Source: Nocardiopsis ganjiahuensis DSM 45031 (GTDB lineage: Bacteria; Actinomycetota; Actinomycetes; Streptosporangiales; Streptosporangiaceae). From it: DNA of 64,000 nucleotides. The stretch is taken from NCBI RefSeq assembly GCF_000341085.1, contig NZ_ANBA01000011.1, forward strand, positions 372,001 through 436,000, given 5' to 3'. Under the pieces are notes generated by a model. The model saw nothing but the letters and a program-made list of their open reading frames with translations. It had not been told where the DNA came from and did no database searches. A program made the translations under genes and the position numbers. The stretch's first letter is position 1; each line of letters opens with the position of its first letter. Shown here one piece after another: positions 1 through 8,956 of this stretch.

Positions 1-792
1 GTCGCCGACTGCCCCTCCCTGCGGCTGATGGCCGACCTGCCCGAGTGCTCCCCCGGGGACGCCTTCAGCGGGGTGCCGGGGCTGGAACCCGGTGGCACGC
101 TCATGGTCGGGGGCGGCGACGAGGTGAACGCGGCTCCCTGGACCGTGCCCGAGTTCACCGAGTTCGACGGACCCCTGGTCGAGCACCCCTGGTACGGGTT
201 GGGGCACACGGCGAAGGACGCCGTGCTCGCCACTCCGGAGGCGGCCGCGCTGCCCGAGGGGATCGCGGTACCGGGCACGCTCTGGATGCGGGCCGACCCG
301 TCCGCCTCCGGAATGGCGGAAGAGCTCAAGGCCGCTATCGCGGCCCTGGACCCGACGGCCCGGGTGGAGATCCCGTTCGCCAGCGCGACCATCCCCACCA
401 TGATCAGGATGCGTGACGCGCTCACCGCCGGGGCCCTGGCCGCCCTCACGGTGATCGCCGCCGGACTGGTGGTGGGCACGGTCGAGCAGATCCGGGAGCG
501 CAGGAGGGTGCACGCGGTGCTCACCGCCTTCGGCACCCGACGACGCACTCTGGTGGCGTCGGTGCTGTGGCAGACCGTGCTTCCCGTACTCCTGGGCATC
601 GCCCTGGCCACGGTGGTCGGGATGGCTCTGGGAGCTCTGATTCAACGATTGGTGGGGCTCCCCGTGGCCTTCGTCCTGCCAGACATCCTCATCATCGTCG
701 GCGCGGGGCTGGGCGTGGCGGTCCTGACCACCCTGCTGGCCCTGCCCCCGCTCCTGAGGACCATGCGCCCGGAGGGTCTGCGCTGGGAGTGA
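1..792 (+). CDS. FtsX-like ABC transporter permease, C-terminal part (partial at window start)
   Basis: The frame is open from base 1, so the 5' end lies outside the window. What is visible is an extracytoplasmic stretch of about 130 residues followed by three to four hydrophobic segments, with a charged cytoplasmic loop (QIRERRRVHAVL) between the first two. This is the usual C-terminal FtsX/MacB-type permease module, in which a family loop RxxELAxLRAxG-like sits at this place. It ends with PPLLRTMRPEGLRWE, a typical permease tail. It probably moves a lipid-like or peptide substrate with an ATPase encoded upstream. The substrate cannot be inferred. Confidence 0.75.
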   Translation, partial: VADCPSLRLMADLPECSPGDAFSGVPGLEPGGTLMVGGGDEVNAAPWTVPEFTEFDGPLVEHPWYGLGHTAKDAVLATPEAAALPEGIAVPGTLWMRADPSASGMAEELKAAIAALDPTARVEIPFASATIPTMIRMRDALTAGALAALTVIAAGLVVGTVEQIRERRRVHAVLTAFGTRRRTLVASVLWQTVLPVLLGIALATVVGMALGALIQRLVGLPVAFVLPDILIIVGAGLGVAVLTTLLALPPLLRTMRPEGLRWE

Positions 793-889
793 GCGTGCCG
801 CGGTGAACGACCCGGCGGGTCCGCGGTTCGAGCGGGCGCGGACCCGCCGCCCGGTTCCGGGCCCTCATGGTGGGAGGGTCCGGAACCGA

Positions 890-903
890 CCTAAGCTGGT
901 TCA
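890..903 (+). promoter_or_regulatory. Probable leaderless promoter of the helicase gene
   Basis: TAAGCT at 890-895 resembles a -10 box and lies only eight bases before the ATG at 904. No Shine-Dalgarno sequence is present between them. This spacing fits a leaderless transcript, which is common in actinomycetes. No clear -35 box was found. Confidence 0.4.
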
Positions 904-3693
904 ATGTCCGCCACCACCGGGAAGACCGGGACCGGCCCGCCGCTGGACGGCTCCCCCTTGGCCGGGGCGGCCTGGCCCGGGGAGCTACGGCCCTACCAGC
1001 GCGAGGCCCTCACAGAGGTGGACCGGCGCTGGTCGGACGGGGCCGGGCGGACCTGGATCGTCCTCCCGCCCGGCTCCGGCAAGACCCTCGTCGGGCTGGA
1101 GGCCGCCCGGCGCCTGGGCCGCCGCACCGTGGTCCTGGCGCCCAACACCGCCATCCAGGGGCAGTGGGTACGGCACTGGGAGGGCTTCGACCGGCCCGAC
1201 GGCTGCACCGCGGGGACCGACCGGGGCCTCGGGCACGCCGTCAACGCGCTCACCTACCAGTCGCTGGCCGTCTTCGACCCGGATGCCGAGACCGACGAGG
1301 AGGGCCGCTCGGCCACCCCCGTGCGCGACCGGCTGCACGCCAACGGGCGGGCCCTGGTGGACGCGCTGCACGACGCCGGTCCGCTCACGCTCCTGCTCGA
1401 CGAGTGCCACCACCTCCTCCAGGTGTGGGGGCGCCTGCTCGCCGAGATCCTCGACGAACTCCCCGACGCCCGTGTGATCGGGTTGACCGGCACTCCCGCC
1501 GGGAGCCTCACCGCGGCGGAGAAGGAACTGGTCGACCGGCTCTTCGGCCCGCCCGTCATCGGGGCGTCCGTCCCCGCGCTGGTCCGGGACGGGTACCTCG
1601 CGCCGTTCGCCGAGCTCGTGCACGTCACCGAGCCCACCCTGACCGAGCACGAGTACCTGGCCGGTCAGGGGGCCCGGTTCGCGGCGATGTGCACGGACCT
1701 GCTCGCCCCCGGGTTCGCCACCACCGACTTCCTGCCCTGGCTGGACGCGCGCTTCGTCTCCCGGGACATCCGTGAGGGCGGGCGGATCGGCTGGAGCACC
1801 CTGGCCGCACGGTCCCCCGAACTCACCGACGCGGTGCTGCGCCTGCACCACCAGGGGCTGGTCGCGCTGCCCGACGGCGCCCGGGTCCACGAGCGGCACC
1901 GGCACCCGCCCCGGGCCGAGGACTGGACGGCGCTCATCGGCGACTACGCCCGACACTGCCTGGCCCCCGGTTCCGACCGGGAGGGCTCCGAACGGGACGA
2001 GGAGGCGCGCCAGCGCATCCGGGCCGCCCTGCCGTCCGTGGGATACCACCTCACCCGCAACGGAATCCGCCGCGGCGCCTCCCCCGTGGACCGGGTGCTC
2101 GCCCGCAGTGCCGCGAAGTCCCTGGCCACCGTGGAGATCCTCGCCGCCGAGAAGGACGCCGTCGGCCCCCGGCTCCGGGCGCTCGTCCTGTGCGACCACG
2201 AACGCGCTTCCGCCCGCGCGCCCGCCGCGCTCCGGGGCGTGCTCTCCGACGACGCGGGGTCGGCCTGGCTCCAGGTGGGACGGCTCGCCGCCGACCCGCG
2301 CACCTCGGTACTGGACCCTGTGCTGGTCACCGGCAGGACCGTGGCGACCGGACCGGACACCAGCGCCGCGTTCCTGGACTTCGCCCGCGACGCGCTGCCC
2401 GGGGTGGAGCTGTCGGTCCGCGAGACCGACGGACTGCACGTGGTGGAGGGCGCCTGGACCTCGCGCGTCTGGGTGGGCGTGGTGACCCGGTTCCTGGAGT
2501 CCGGCGGCTGCCAGGTGCTGGTGGGCACCCGGGCGCTGCTCGGCGAGGGGTGGGACGCGCGCGGGGTGAACACGGTGGTGGACCTGACCACCGCCACCAC
2601 CCCCACGTCCGTGGTGCAGAGCCGCGGGCGGGCGCTGCGGCTGGATCCGGACTGGCCGGAGAAGACCGCGCACACGTGGACGGTGGTGTGCGTGAGCCGC
2701 GAGCACCCGCGCGGGACGGCCGACTGGGAGAGGTTCGCGCGCAAGCACGAGGGGTACCTCGGAGTGAGCGCCGACGGCGAGGTGATGAGCGGGGTCGCGC
2801 ACGTGGACCCGGAGCTGTCCCCCTACGAGCCGCCCGCCGATCCGGGGGCGGTCAACGCCCGCATGCTGGCCCGCGCCGCCGACCGGGAGGGCACCCGGAA
2901 CCGCTGGCGGCTCGGTACGGGGTACCGGGACCGGTTGCTGACCACCCTCCGGGTGCGTGCGGCCAAGGGGCAGGAGACGGTGGGCACGGAGACAGCGGAA
3001 CCGGGTGCGGACCTGGCGCCGCCGCCTCCGCCCCGGGCGCTGGTCGGACCGGAGGGCGTACGGATCCCGGGCGGGAACCGGCCGTCGAAGAAGACGGTGG
3101 CCCTGGCCGTGTTCGCCGTGGTGTTCCTGGCCGTGGCGGTGTTCGAGCCGTGGGCGGCGGTTCCGGCGCTGGGCTTCGCGGCGCTCGGTTCGGGCTCGTG
3201 GCTTCAGGAGTGGCGGAACCGCCGGCCGCTGCGCCGCGAGGCCGAGCAGCCGGTGGAGACCATCCGGTACGCCTGCGCCGTGGCCGACGCGCTGCGCGGG
3301 GCCGAACACTCCCGAACGGGAGCGGAGGGGGTCCGGGTGCACGTGGACACCGACGGCGTGTACCGGTTCACCCTGACCGATCCCGAGTCCTCCGAGCTGT
3401 TCGCCGAGGCCCTCGACGAGGTGCTCGGCCCCCTGGTGGGCAGCCCTCGCTACCTGGTCCCCAGGTACGTCCCCGCGCCGAAGGGACCGCCGAGGGCGGT
3501 GTACCACGCGGTGCCCTCACTGCTGGCCCGCAACCGCAGGGGCGCCGACGCCTTCGAGTCCGCCTGGCGCGTGTGGGTCAGCTGGGCCGACGCGGTCCAC
3601 ACCCGCTCCGACGAGGGACGCGCGCTGCTCGCCGCCCACCTCGGCAGCTCCCCGGTCGAGGTGACCACGGCCCGCCGCCTCGCCTGGGAGTGA
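904..3693 (+). CDS. DEAD/DEAH-box (SF2) helicase with C-terminal membrane segments
   Basis: The 929-residue protein has a superfamily 2 helicase/restriction-type core: Walker A PPGSGKT at about residues 55-61, Walker B box DECHH near residue 166, motif III-like GLTGTPAG near residue 197, and a second RecA domain whose QSRGRALR motif VI lies near residue 575. After the motor domain it has a proline-rich linker and two strongly hydrophobic stretches near residues 730-770, then a soluble tail of about 150 residues. The membrane segments are unusual for a helicase and suggest a membrane-tethered nucleic-acid enzyme. No nuclease or methylase partner is adjacent, so a defence role is only a possibility. 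Long reading frames on the opposite strand here are composition artefacts. Confidence 0.75.
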   Translation: MSATTGKTGTGPPLDGSPLAGAAWPGELRPYQREALTEVDRRWSDGAGRTWIVLPPGSGKTLVGLEAARRLGRRTVVLAPNTAIQGQWVRHWEGFDRPDGCTAGTDRGLGHAVNALTYQSLAVFDPDAETDEEGRSATPVRDRLHANGRALVDALHDAGPLTLLLDECHHLLQVWGRLLAEILDELPDARVIGLTGTPAGSLTAAEKELVDRLFGPPVIGASVPALVRDGYLAPFAELVHVTEPTLTEHEYLAGQGARFAAMCTDLLAPGFATTDFLPWLDARFVSRDIREGGRIGWSTLAARSPELTDAVLRLHHQGLVALPDGARVHERHRHPPRAEDWTALIGDYARHCLAPGSDREGSERDEEARQRIRAALPSVGYHLTRNGIRRGASPVDRVLARSAAKSLATVEILAAEKDAVGPRLRALVLCDHERASARAPAALRGVLSDDAGSAWLQVGRLAADPRTSVLDPVLVTGRTVATGPDTSAAFLDFARDALPGVELSVRETDGLHVVEGAWTSRVWVGVVTRFLESGGCQVLVGTRALLGEGWDARGVNTVVDLTTATTPTSVVQSRGRALRLDPDWPEKTAHTWTVVCVSREHPRGTADWERFARKHEGYLGVSADGEVMSGVAHVDPELSPYEPPADPGAVNARMLARAADREGTRNRWRLGTGYRDRLLTTLRVRAAKGQETVGTETAEPGADLAPPPPPRALVGPEGVRIPGGNRPSKKTVALAVFAVVFLAVAVFEPWAAVPALGFAALGSGSWLQEWRNRRPLRREAEQPVETIRYACAVADALRGAEHSRTGAEGVRVHVDTDGVYRFTLTDPESSELFAEALDEVLGPLVGSPRYLVPRYVPAPKGPPRAVYHAVPSLLARNRRGADAFESAWRVWVSWADAVHTRSDEGRALLAAHLGSSPVEVTTARRLAWE

Positions 3694-3723
3694 GGTCGGG
3701 ACGGGCCCCGCGGAAAGCGACGG

Positions 3724-3764
3724 CCGGAACGGGCCCTGTGAGAGCACGGCAGGACCCGTTCCGG
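3724..3764. terminator. Bidirectional terminator between convergent genes
   Basis: The arms CCGGAACGGG (3724-3733) and CCCGTTCCGG (3755-3764) pair perfectly over 10 bp. They sit between the ends of the helicase gene and the MFS gene, which converge here. Confidence 0.6.
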
Positions 3765-3779
3765 TGATCGGCGCGTCCG

Positions 3780-5309
3780 TCAACGCTCGGCGGCCTTCGT
3801 CCCCCCGGGCAGCGCGTCGCCGTCCTGGAACACCGCGGGCGCCTCTTCCGTGGTGCCACGCCTCCCGGACAGGAGGGCGAACACCCCGATGGTGGCCACC
3901 AGCGACAGGGCTGCGACGCCCAACGAGGTGACGTCCCAGGCCGCCGTGAAGTGCTCGGCCAGGGCTCCGGGATCGGAGCCCTCCAGGTCGCCCGCGGTCA
4001 CCCCGCCGGCGATCTCCGCAGAACCGGTACGGAAGGCCACGATGCTGGTCAGTGCCGCACCGAAGACGGCGATGACCAGGGCCTCGGCTCCACCTCGCAG
4101 GGTGTTGAGGAAGCCGGCCGCCATCCCCACCTTCTCCGGTTCGACGATGCTCATCGCCTGTCCGTCGGTGATCCCGAACGAGAGCCCCATGCCGGTGCCG
4201 ATCAGCACCAGCGGTAGGAACAGTCCGAGCGGGGTGATGCCCGGGTGCAGCACCAGAAGCAGCCCGTTGCCGACGGCCACGAACAGGAGCGCGAGAACGA
4301 TCAGTCCGCGTGGCGACACACCCTGGTTGACCAGCCAACCGCCCAGTGGCGGGGCCACCAGCACCGGGGCCGTGAGCATGAGCATCATCAGACCCGCGGT
4401 CTGGGCCGAGGCTCCCTGTACGCCCTGGAGGTAGGTGGGCAGGAAGACCAGCACCCCGAGGAAACCGATCGAGGTGGTCAGGGTCGCGAGACACCAGGCC
4501 ATGAAGCGGCCGTTGCCGACCAGGCTCAGGTCGAGCACAGGCTGGGCCACCCTGCGCTGGACGGCGACGAAGACCACCAGGAGCGCCAGGCCGGCCGACA
4601 GCGCGCCGACCACCCTCGGGGTTCCCCAGCCCAGCTCGGGCGCCTCGATGATCGCGTACATCACCAGGGTCAGGCTGAGGACGAAGGTCACCACGCCGCC
4701 CCAGTCCACACGCGGCCGCTCCGGGGCACGGGGCTCGGCCATGAACACCGAACCGGCCAGGATGACCAGGCCGACCCCGACATAGGCGAGGAACGCCGCA
4801 CGCCAGCCCGCCGCGCCGACCAGCAGGCCGGAGAGCGTCGGCCCGATGGCGATGCCGACACCCGCCATGGTGCCCATGGCGGCGAAGGCCCGGGTGCGCG
4901 CGGCACCGTCGAAGGCGGTGGCCAGCAGCGCACCGCCGCTGGCCATGATCGCGGCACCGCCGATACCGGTGATCAGGCGGGCGGCGTCGAGCAGGAGGAT
5001 GTCACCGACCAGGGCGCTGGCCCCGTTGCCCAGCGAGAAGACGACCGCGCCGATGACGAACAGCAGCCTCCTCCCGAACAGGTCGGAAAGGGAGCCGCAG
5101 ACCAGGGTGAAGGCGGCGAAGGTGAGGTTGTACCCGGCCACCACCCAGTGCAGCGGAGCGCCGGAGGCTTCGAGCTCCGCACCGATGCTCGGAACGGCGA
5201 CCGCCGTCCCCGAAATCGACATGGCCACGACCAGGACTCCCAGCATGACGCCGGCGAGCAGCAGCCCCGGACTTGATCTCTGACGTGGTCTCCCGCGCGT
5301 CGTACCCAC
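3780..5309 (-). CDS. MFS drug exporter, DHA2 (14-helix) type
   Basis: The protein of about 509 residues is dominated by hydrophobic helices (14 by eye). It has the MFS motif A loop GSLSDLFGRRLLF after helix 2 and the helix-5 antiporter motif region GIGIAIGPTLSGLL. This pattern is characteristic of proton-driven multidrug exporters of the DHA2 group. The GTG start at 5309 was chosen because AAGGAG lies just upstream with good spacing. The upstream in-frame ATG at 5345 overlaps the predicted -10 box and has no room for a leader. The promoter carries a SoxR/MerR-type box (5353-5370), so export is probably induced by redox-active or cationic compounds. The regulator itself is not in the window. 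Confidence 0.85.
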   Translation of the reverse strand: MGTTRGRPRQRSSPGLLLAGVMLGVLVVAMSISGTAVAVPSIGAELEASGAPLHWVVAGYNLTFAAFTLVCGSLSDLFGRRLLFVIGAVVFSLGNGASALVGDILLLDAARLITGIGGAAIMASGGALLATAFDGAARTRAFAAMGTMAGVGIAIGPTLSGLLVGAAGWRAAFLAYVGVGLVILAGSVFMAEPRAPERPRVDWGGVVTFVLSLTLVMYAIIEAPELGWGTPRVVGALSAGLALLVVFVAVQRRVAQPVLDLSLVGNGRFMAWCLATLTTSIGFLGVLVFLPTYLQGVQGASAQTAGLMMLMLTAPVLVAPPLGGWLVNQGVSPRGLIVLALLFVAVGNGLLLVLHPGITPLGLFLPLVLIGTGMGLSFGITDGQAMSIVEPEKVGMAAGFLNTLRGGAEALVIAVFGAALTSIVAFRTGSAEIAGGVTAGDLEGSDPGALAEHFTAAWDVTSLGVAALSLVATIGVFALLSGRRGTTEEAPAVFQDGDALPGGTKAAER

Positions 5310-5343
5310 GTGTTTCTCCTTCGCTTCGGCAGCCTTCGCCCCC

Positions 5344-5374
5344 ATCCTCAAACCTCAAGTAAAGTTGATGTCAA
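5344..5374 (-). promoter_or_regulatory. MerR-type promoter with SoxR-like box for the MFS gene
   Basis: Read on the minus strand, TTGACA (5374-5369) and GAGGAT (5349-5344) are separated by 19 bp, the over-long spacer diagnostic of MerR-family promoters. The dyad CCTCAAGTAAAGTTGATG (plus strand, 5353-5370) fills the spacer. It closely resembles the E. coli SoxR box CCTCAAG-N4-CTTGAGG. Confidence 0.6.
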
Positions 5375-5540
5375 TACGGTGCGTCGGGGGCCGGTCACCG
5401 AAAGGTGCTCCCCGGCCGCGCCTTCGGAAGCTGGGGCTTCATCCGCAGGACACCGGGTGTTCGGCCCGGGCTCTTCCTCCCCTGGTTGGCTCGGCGCGGG
5501 CGCGACCGCGCCCGAGTCCCCCGAACCACCAGGAAGCACC

Positions 5541-7247
5541 ATGCGCACGACCCTGACCGCCTCGGCCGTCCTGGCCCTCGGCCTCACCACGGCCGTTCCC
5601 GTCCACGCCGACGACTCCCCCTCGTACGGAGCGCCCGAGGCGAGCGGGGCCATCGGGCTGTCCGCGCTCGGCAGCTACCACACGGACGTCTTCGACGACT
5701 CCGCGGCCGAGATCGTCGCCCACGACCCGCGCACCCAGCGGCTGTTCGTGGTGAACGCCGCGTCCGCGACCGTGGAGGTCCTGGACGTGTCCGACCCCGA
5801 GCGGCCCGAGAAGCTCTTCGACCTGGAGACCGCCGGGGTGGCGGCGGCCGACGGTTCCGTGGTGGAGGAGGGCGGCGCGGCCAACTCCGTGGCGGTCCAC
5901 GGGAACACCGTGGCCGTGGCGGTGGAGGCGGCGGACCACACCGACGACGGCTGGGTGGTCTTCTTCGACACCGACGGCAACCCGGTGAACGCCCTGCGGG
6001 TCGGTGCCCTGCCGGACATGGCGACCTTCACCCCCAACGGGCGCATCCTGCTGGTGGCCAACGAGGGCGAGCCGAACGACGACTACACGGTCGACCCGGA
6101 GGGTTCGGTGAGCGTGGTCGAGGTGGGCCGCAGGCCCGCCTCGCTCACCCAGGACGACGTGCGTACCGCGGACTTCCGCGCCTGGGACGAGGGCCGCGAG
6201 CTCCACCCGGACGTGCGGGTGTTCGGACCCGACCTGTCCACCGGCGAGCCCGGCACCCCCGGGCGGGTGGCGCGCAACCTGGAGCCCGAGTACATCGTGG
6301 CCGACACCGCCTACAGCGCCCACGTGGTGCTCCAGGAGGCCAACGCCTTCGCTGTCCTGGACCTGCGCACCGCGGAGTTCACCGACATCGTGCCGTTCGG
6401 GCTGAAGGACCACCTCGAGCCCGGGAACGAGCTGGACGTGTCCGACCGGGACGACGCGGTCGACATCGCCAACTGGCCGGTCCTGGGCATGTACCAGCCC
6501 GACGGGTTCGACTCCTACCGGTGGCGGGGACAGACGCTGCTGGTCACCGCCAACGAGGGCGACGCCCGTGACTGGGACGGCTACTCGGAGGAGACCCGGC
6601 TGAAGAACCTGGACAGGACGGCCCCGCTGTGCGAGGACTCGCCCCGGATCCAGGACTTCCTCGCCGACAACGACCAGGGGATCAGCAGCGTGGACGAACT
6701 GCTGGCCGACCACAACATGGGGCGTCTGACGGTGAGCACCGCCGACGGTCTGCGTGAGGACGGCTCCTGCTACGAGGACGTCCACGCCTTCGGCGGGCGC
6801 TCCTTCTCGATCTTCACCGCCGACGGCGAGCAGCTCTTCGACTCCGGCTCCGACTTCGAGCGGATCACCGCCGAGGCCGCGCCCGAGTACTTCAACTCCA
6901 ACCACAAGGAGAACAGCTTCGAAACCCGCAGCGACGACAAGGGCCCCGAGCCCGAGGACGTCGTCCTGGGCAAGGTGGGCGGCCGCACCTACGCGTTCAT
7001 CGGCCTGGAGCGGGTGGGCGGGGTGATGGTCTACGACGTCACCGACCCGCACGACGTGACCTTCACCCAGTACCTCAACCACCGCGACTTCGACGCCGAG
7101 CCGGGTACCCGCGAGGCCGGCGACCTGGGCCCCGAGGGGCTGACCTTCATCAGCGCCGGGGACTCCCCGGTTCCGGGCACCCCCGTCCTCGTCGTCGCCA
7201 ACGAGGTCTCCGGCAGCACCACGCTGTTCCGCGTCGACCGGGGCTGA
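5541..7247 (+). CDS. Secreted choice-of-anchor I / beta-propeller protein
   Basis: This 568-residue protein begins with a clear Sec signal peptide (MRTTLTASAVLALGLTTAVPVHA, cleavage near residue 23). Repeated blades follow (VFDDSAAEIVAHDPRTQRLFVVN, later NEGDARDWDGYSEE and FIGLERVGGVMVYDV). This pattern is that of the 'choice-of-anchor I' family of extracellular propeller proteins, sometimes loosely annotated as alkaline-phosphatase-like. The ATG at 5541 follows CAGGAAG at suitable spacing. No LPXTG or membrane anchor is visible at the C-terminus, so it is probably released. The biochemical role of the family is not established. Confidence 0.75.
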   Translation: MRTTLTASAVLALGLTTAVPVHADDSPSYGAPEASGAIGLSALGSYHTDVFDDSAAEIVAHDPRTQRLFVVNAASATVEVLDVSDPERPEKLFDLETAGVAAADGSVVEEGGAANSVAVHGNTVAVAVEAADHTDDGWVVFFDTDGNPVNALRVGALPDMATFTPNGRILLVANEGEPNDDYTVDPEGSVSVVEVGRRPASLTQDDVRTADFRAWDEGRELHPDVRVFGPDLSTGEPGTPGRVARNLEPEYIVADTAYSAHVVLQEANAFAVLDLRTAEFTDIVPFGLKDHLEPGNELDVSDRDDAVDIANWPVLGMYQPDGFDSYRWRGQTLLVTANEGDARDWDGYSEETRLKNLDRTAPLCEDSPRIQDFLADNDQGISSVDELLADHNMGRLTVSTADGLREDGSCYEDVHAFGGRSFSIFTADGEQLFDSGSDFERITAEAAPEYFNSNHKENSFETRSDDKGPEPEDVVLGKVGGRTYAFIGLERVGGVMVYDVTDPHDVTFTQYLNHRDFDAEPGTREAGDLGPEGLTFISAGDSPVPGTPVLVVANEVSGSTTLFRVDRG

Positions 7248-7260
7248 GCCTCCGTGGCAA

Positions 7261-7289
7261 GGGGGAGGGGGCGGAGTTCCCTCTCCCCC
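7261..7289 (+). terminator. Stem-loop after the propeller gene
   Basis: GGGGGAG (7261-7267) and CTCCCCC (7283-7289) can pair about 14 bases after the stop codon. There is no T-run, as is usual for actinomycete terminators. Confidence 0.4.
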
Positions 7290-7425
7290 GCGCCGATGAC
7301 CCGGTGTTGGCGGGCCGACGCGTAACATGGCGTTCCGCCGCTTCCGAACCGAACGCGGCGCGAGGGTGAAAGGCGTCCCCGACGGGGCATGATGTGGTCC
7401 TCACACCAAGACGCAGGTGGTCGGC

Positions 7426-8619
7426 GTGTCCGTCAACGAAGAACTGGTCGAGATGTTCGCCGGGCTGCTCGAGGACTCGCACCTGACGACGATCGAGCAG
7501 CTCCCGGCGACGGTGGGCAGCCGTGCCGAGCGCGCGGGCTTCCACCACGTGGCGATCTACGTGGTGGACCTCCAGCAGGACGTGCTCCGGCTGCTGGTCC
7601 GTGGCGGGTCCGAGAACGACCCCGAGTACAGCGAGACCGAGCTGTCGATCAACGACACCCTGGCCGGACGCTCCTTCGAGACCCTCACCCCCCTGAGTGA
7701 GACGGGTGCGAAGCTCGACCGGTGGTGGGTCCCCCTCCAGGACGGGGCCGAGCGGCTCGGAGTCCTGCGCGTGGACACCGAGGAGTCCGGGGACGCGACC
7801 CTGCGCGCCATGCGGGCACTGGCGGTCATGGTCGCGATGATGGTGGTGGTCAAGCGCGAGTACAGCGACTCCTTCGCCCGGCTGTGCCGGACCCGGCCGA
7901 TGAGCGTGGCGGCCGAGCTCCAGTGGAACCTGACGCCGCCGAACGAGTTCGCCAACAACCAGGTGACCATCAGCGCCGTCCTCGAACCGGCCTACGAGGT
8001 CGGCGGCGACGCCTTCGACTACGGGATCGACGACGACGTGGCCCACGTGGCGGTGTTCGACGCGATGGGCCACGACGTGACCGCGGGCCTGGCCGCCAAC
8101 CTCGCTGTCGCCTCCTACCGCAACAGCAGGCGGGAGGGCGCCTCCCTCATGGAGACGGGTGAGGCGATCGAGGCGACCCTGGTGGAGCACCTGGGGACCG
8201 TCCGCTACGTGACCGCCCTCATCGCCGACCTGAACCTGAGGACCGGGATGCTGACGTGGATCAGCCACGGCCACCAGCCGCCGGTGCGGATCCGGGGCGG
8301 TCGCATGGTCGACCTCCCCGAGGGCCAGCCGGGCTCCCCGCTCGGCGTCGACCTGGGGCTGGGCGCGACCGCGTGCCAGGAGCAGCTCCAACCGGGAGAC
8401 CGCCTGGTGCTGTTCACCGACGGGATCACCGAGACGCACAACCCGGGCGGCGACGAGTTCGGCCTGGACCGGTTCGTGAACTTCATCGTCCGCCACAACG
8501 CGGAGGGCCTCCCCATTCCCGAGACCCTGCGCCGCCTGATCCACGGCATCCTCGACTACCACGGCGGCGCCCTCCAGGACGACGCCACCGTCCTCTTCCT
8601 GGAGTGGCACGGCCCCTGA
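7426..8619 (+). CDS. PP2C-family serine/threonine phosphatase with N-terminal GAF-like sensor (RsbU/SpoIIE type)
   Basis: The 397-residue protein has an N-terminal GAF-like region (about residues 1-145). A SpoIIE-type PP2C domain follows, with GGDAFDY and FDAMGHD supplying the metal-binding aspartates, then a conserved ISHGHQPPVRIR segment and LFTDGITETHN near the end. Such proteins usually dephosphorylate anti-sigma-factor antagonists in partner-switching networks. The GTG at 7426 was preferred to the GTG at 7417 because AGGTGG is then five bases upstream. No anti-sigma or antagonist gene is adjacent, so the target is unknown. Confidence 0.8.
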   Translation: MSVNEELVEMFAGLLEDSHLTTIEQLPATVGSRAERAGFHHVAIYVVDLQQDVLRLLVRGGSENDPEYSETELSINDTLAGRSFETLTPLSETGAKLDRWWVPLQDGAERLGVLRVDTEESGDATLRAMRALAVMVAMMVVVKREYSDSFARLCRTRPMSVAAELQWNLTPPNEFANNQVTISAVLEPAYEVGGDAFDYGIDDDVAHVAVFDAMGHDVTAGLAANLAVASYRNSRREGASLMETGEAIEATLVEHLGTVRYVTALIADLNLRTGMLTWISHGHQPPVRIRGGRMVDLPEGQPGSPLGVDLGLGATACQEQLQPGDRLVLFTDGITETHNPGGDEFGLDRFVNFIVRHNAEGLPIPETLRRLIHGILDYHGGALQDDATVLFLEWHGP

Positions 8620-8956
8620 ACCGGAGCGCGGCAGGGCGGGAGCCGACCCAGCCACGCGCCCGGAAGGACGCGAACTTCGGAAAACAGTTCACCGAATTCG
8701 GATAACAACACGGGATATTCTTTGGGAATCCACTCCCCTGAAACACGGGGAGGGTTATCCGATTGTCATTGCACGGTGTCCTTTGCCTTCCCTTTGCGCA
8801 ACTAGAGTCTCCGACTGGACAGTATTCACGCAGTTCAAGAGCGCAGTACTGCTCAGCCGCCCGCGAACGTCCGCCTGACCGCACAGCCCGGACGCGCAAC
8901 ATCCCCCTCCCGGCCGGAAACCCGAGAAACGGCCGGGCGCACCGAATGAGGGTTCC
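8620..8956. other. Intergenic region with an inverted repeat
   Basis: This 337-bp gap carries no convincing gene. It is less GC-rich than its flanks and contains an inverted repeat, TCGGATAAC (8698-8706) and GTTATCCGA (8754-8762). The repeat could be an operator for the downstream wall-protein gene. GAGGG at 8948-8952 is the ribosome-binding site of that gene. Confidence 0.4.

Noticed and set aside
985..3507. Long open frame antisense to the helicase gene
   Set aside because: It mirrors the codon structure of the opposite strand, is Arg/Gly/Pro/His-rich, has no recognisable motif, and is explained by high GC at third positions. The same applies to long antisense frames at 5439-7328, 15432-17990, 24839-28371, 36404-38245 and 53159-55189.
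5310..5351. N-terminal extension of the MFS exporter from TTG 5351 or ATG 5345
   Set aside because: This segment overlaps the -10 region of the predicted promoter. GTG 5309 has a clear AAGGAG ribosome-binding site.
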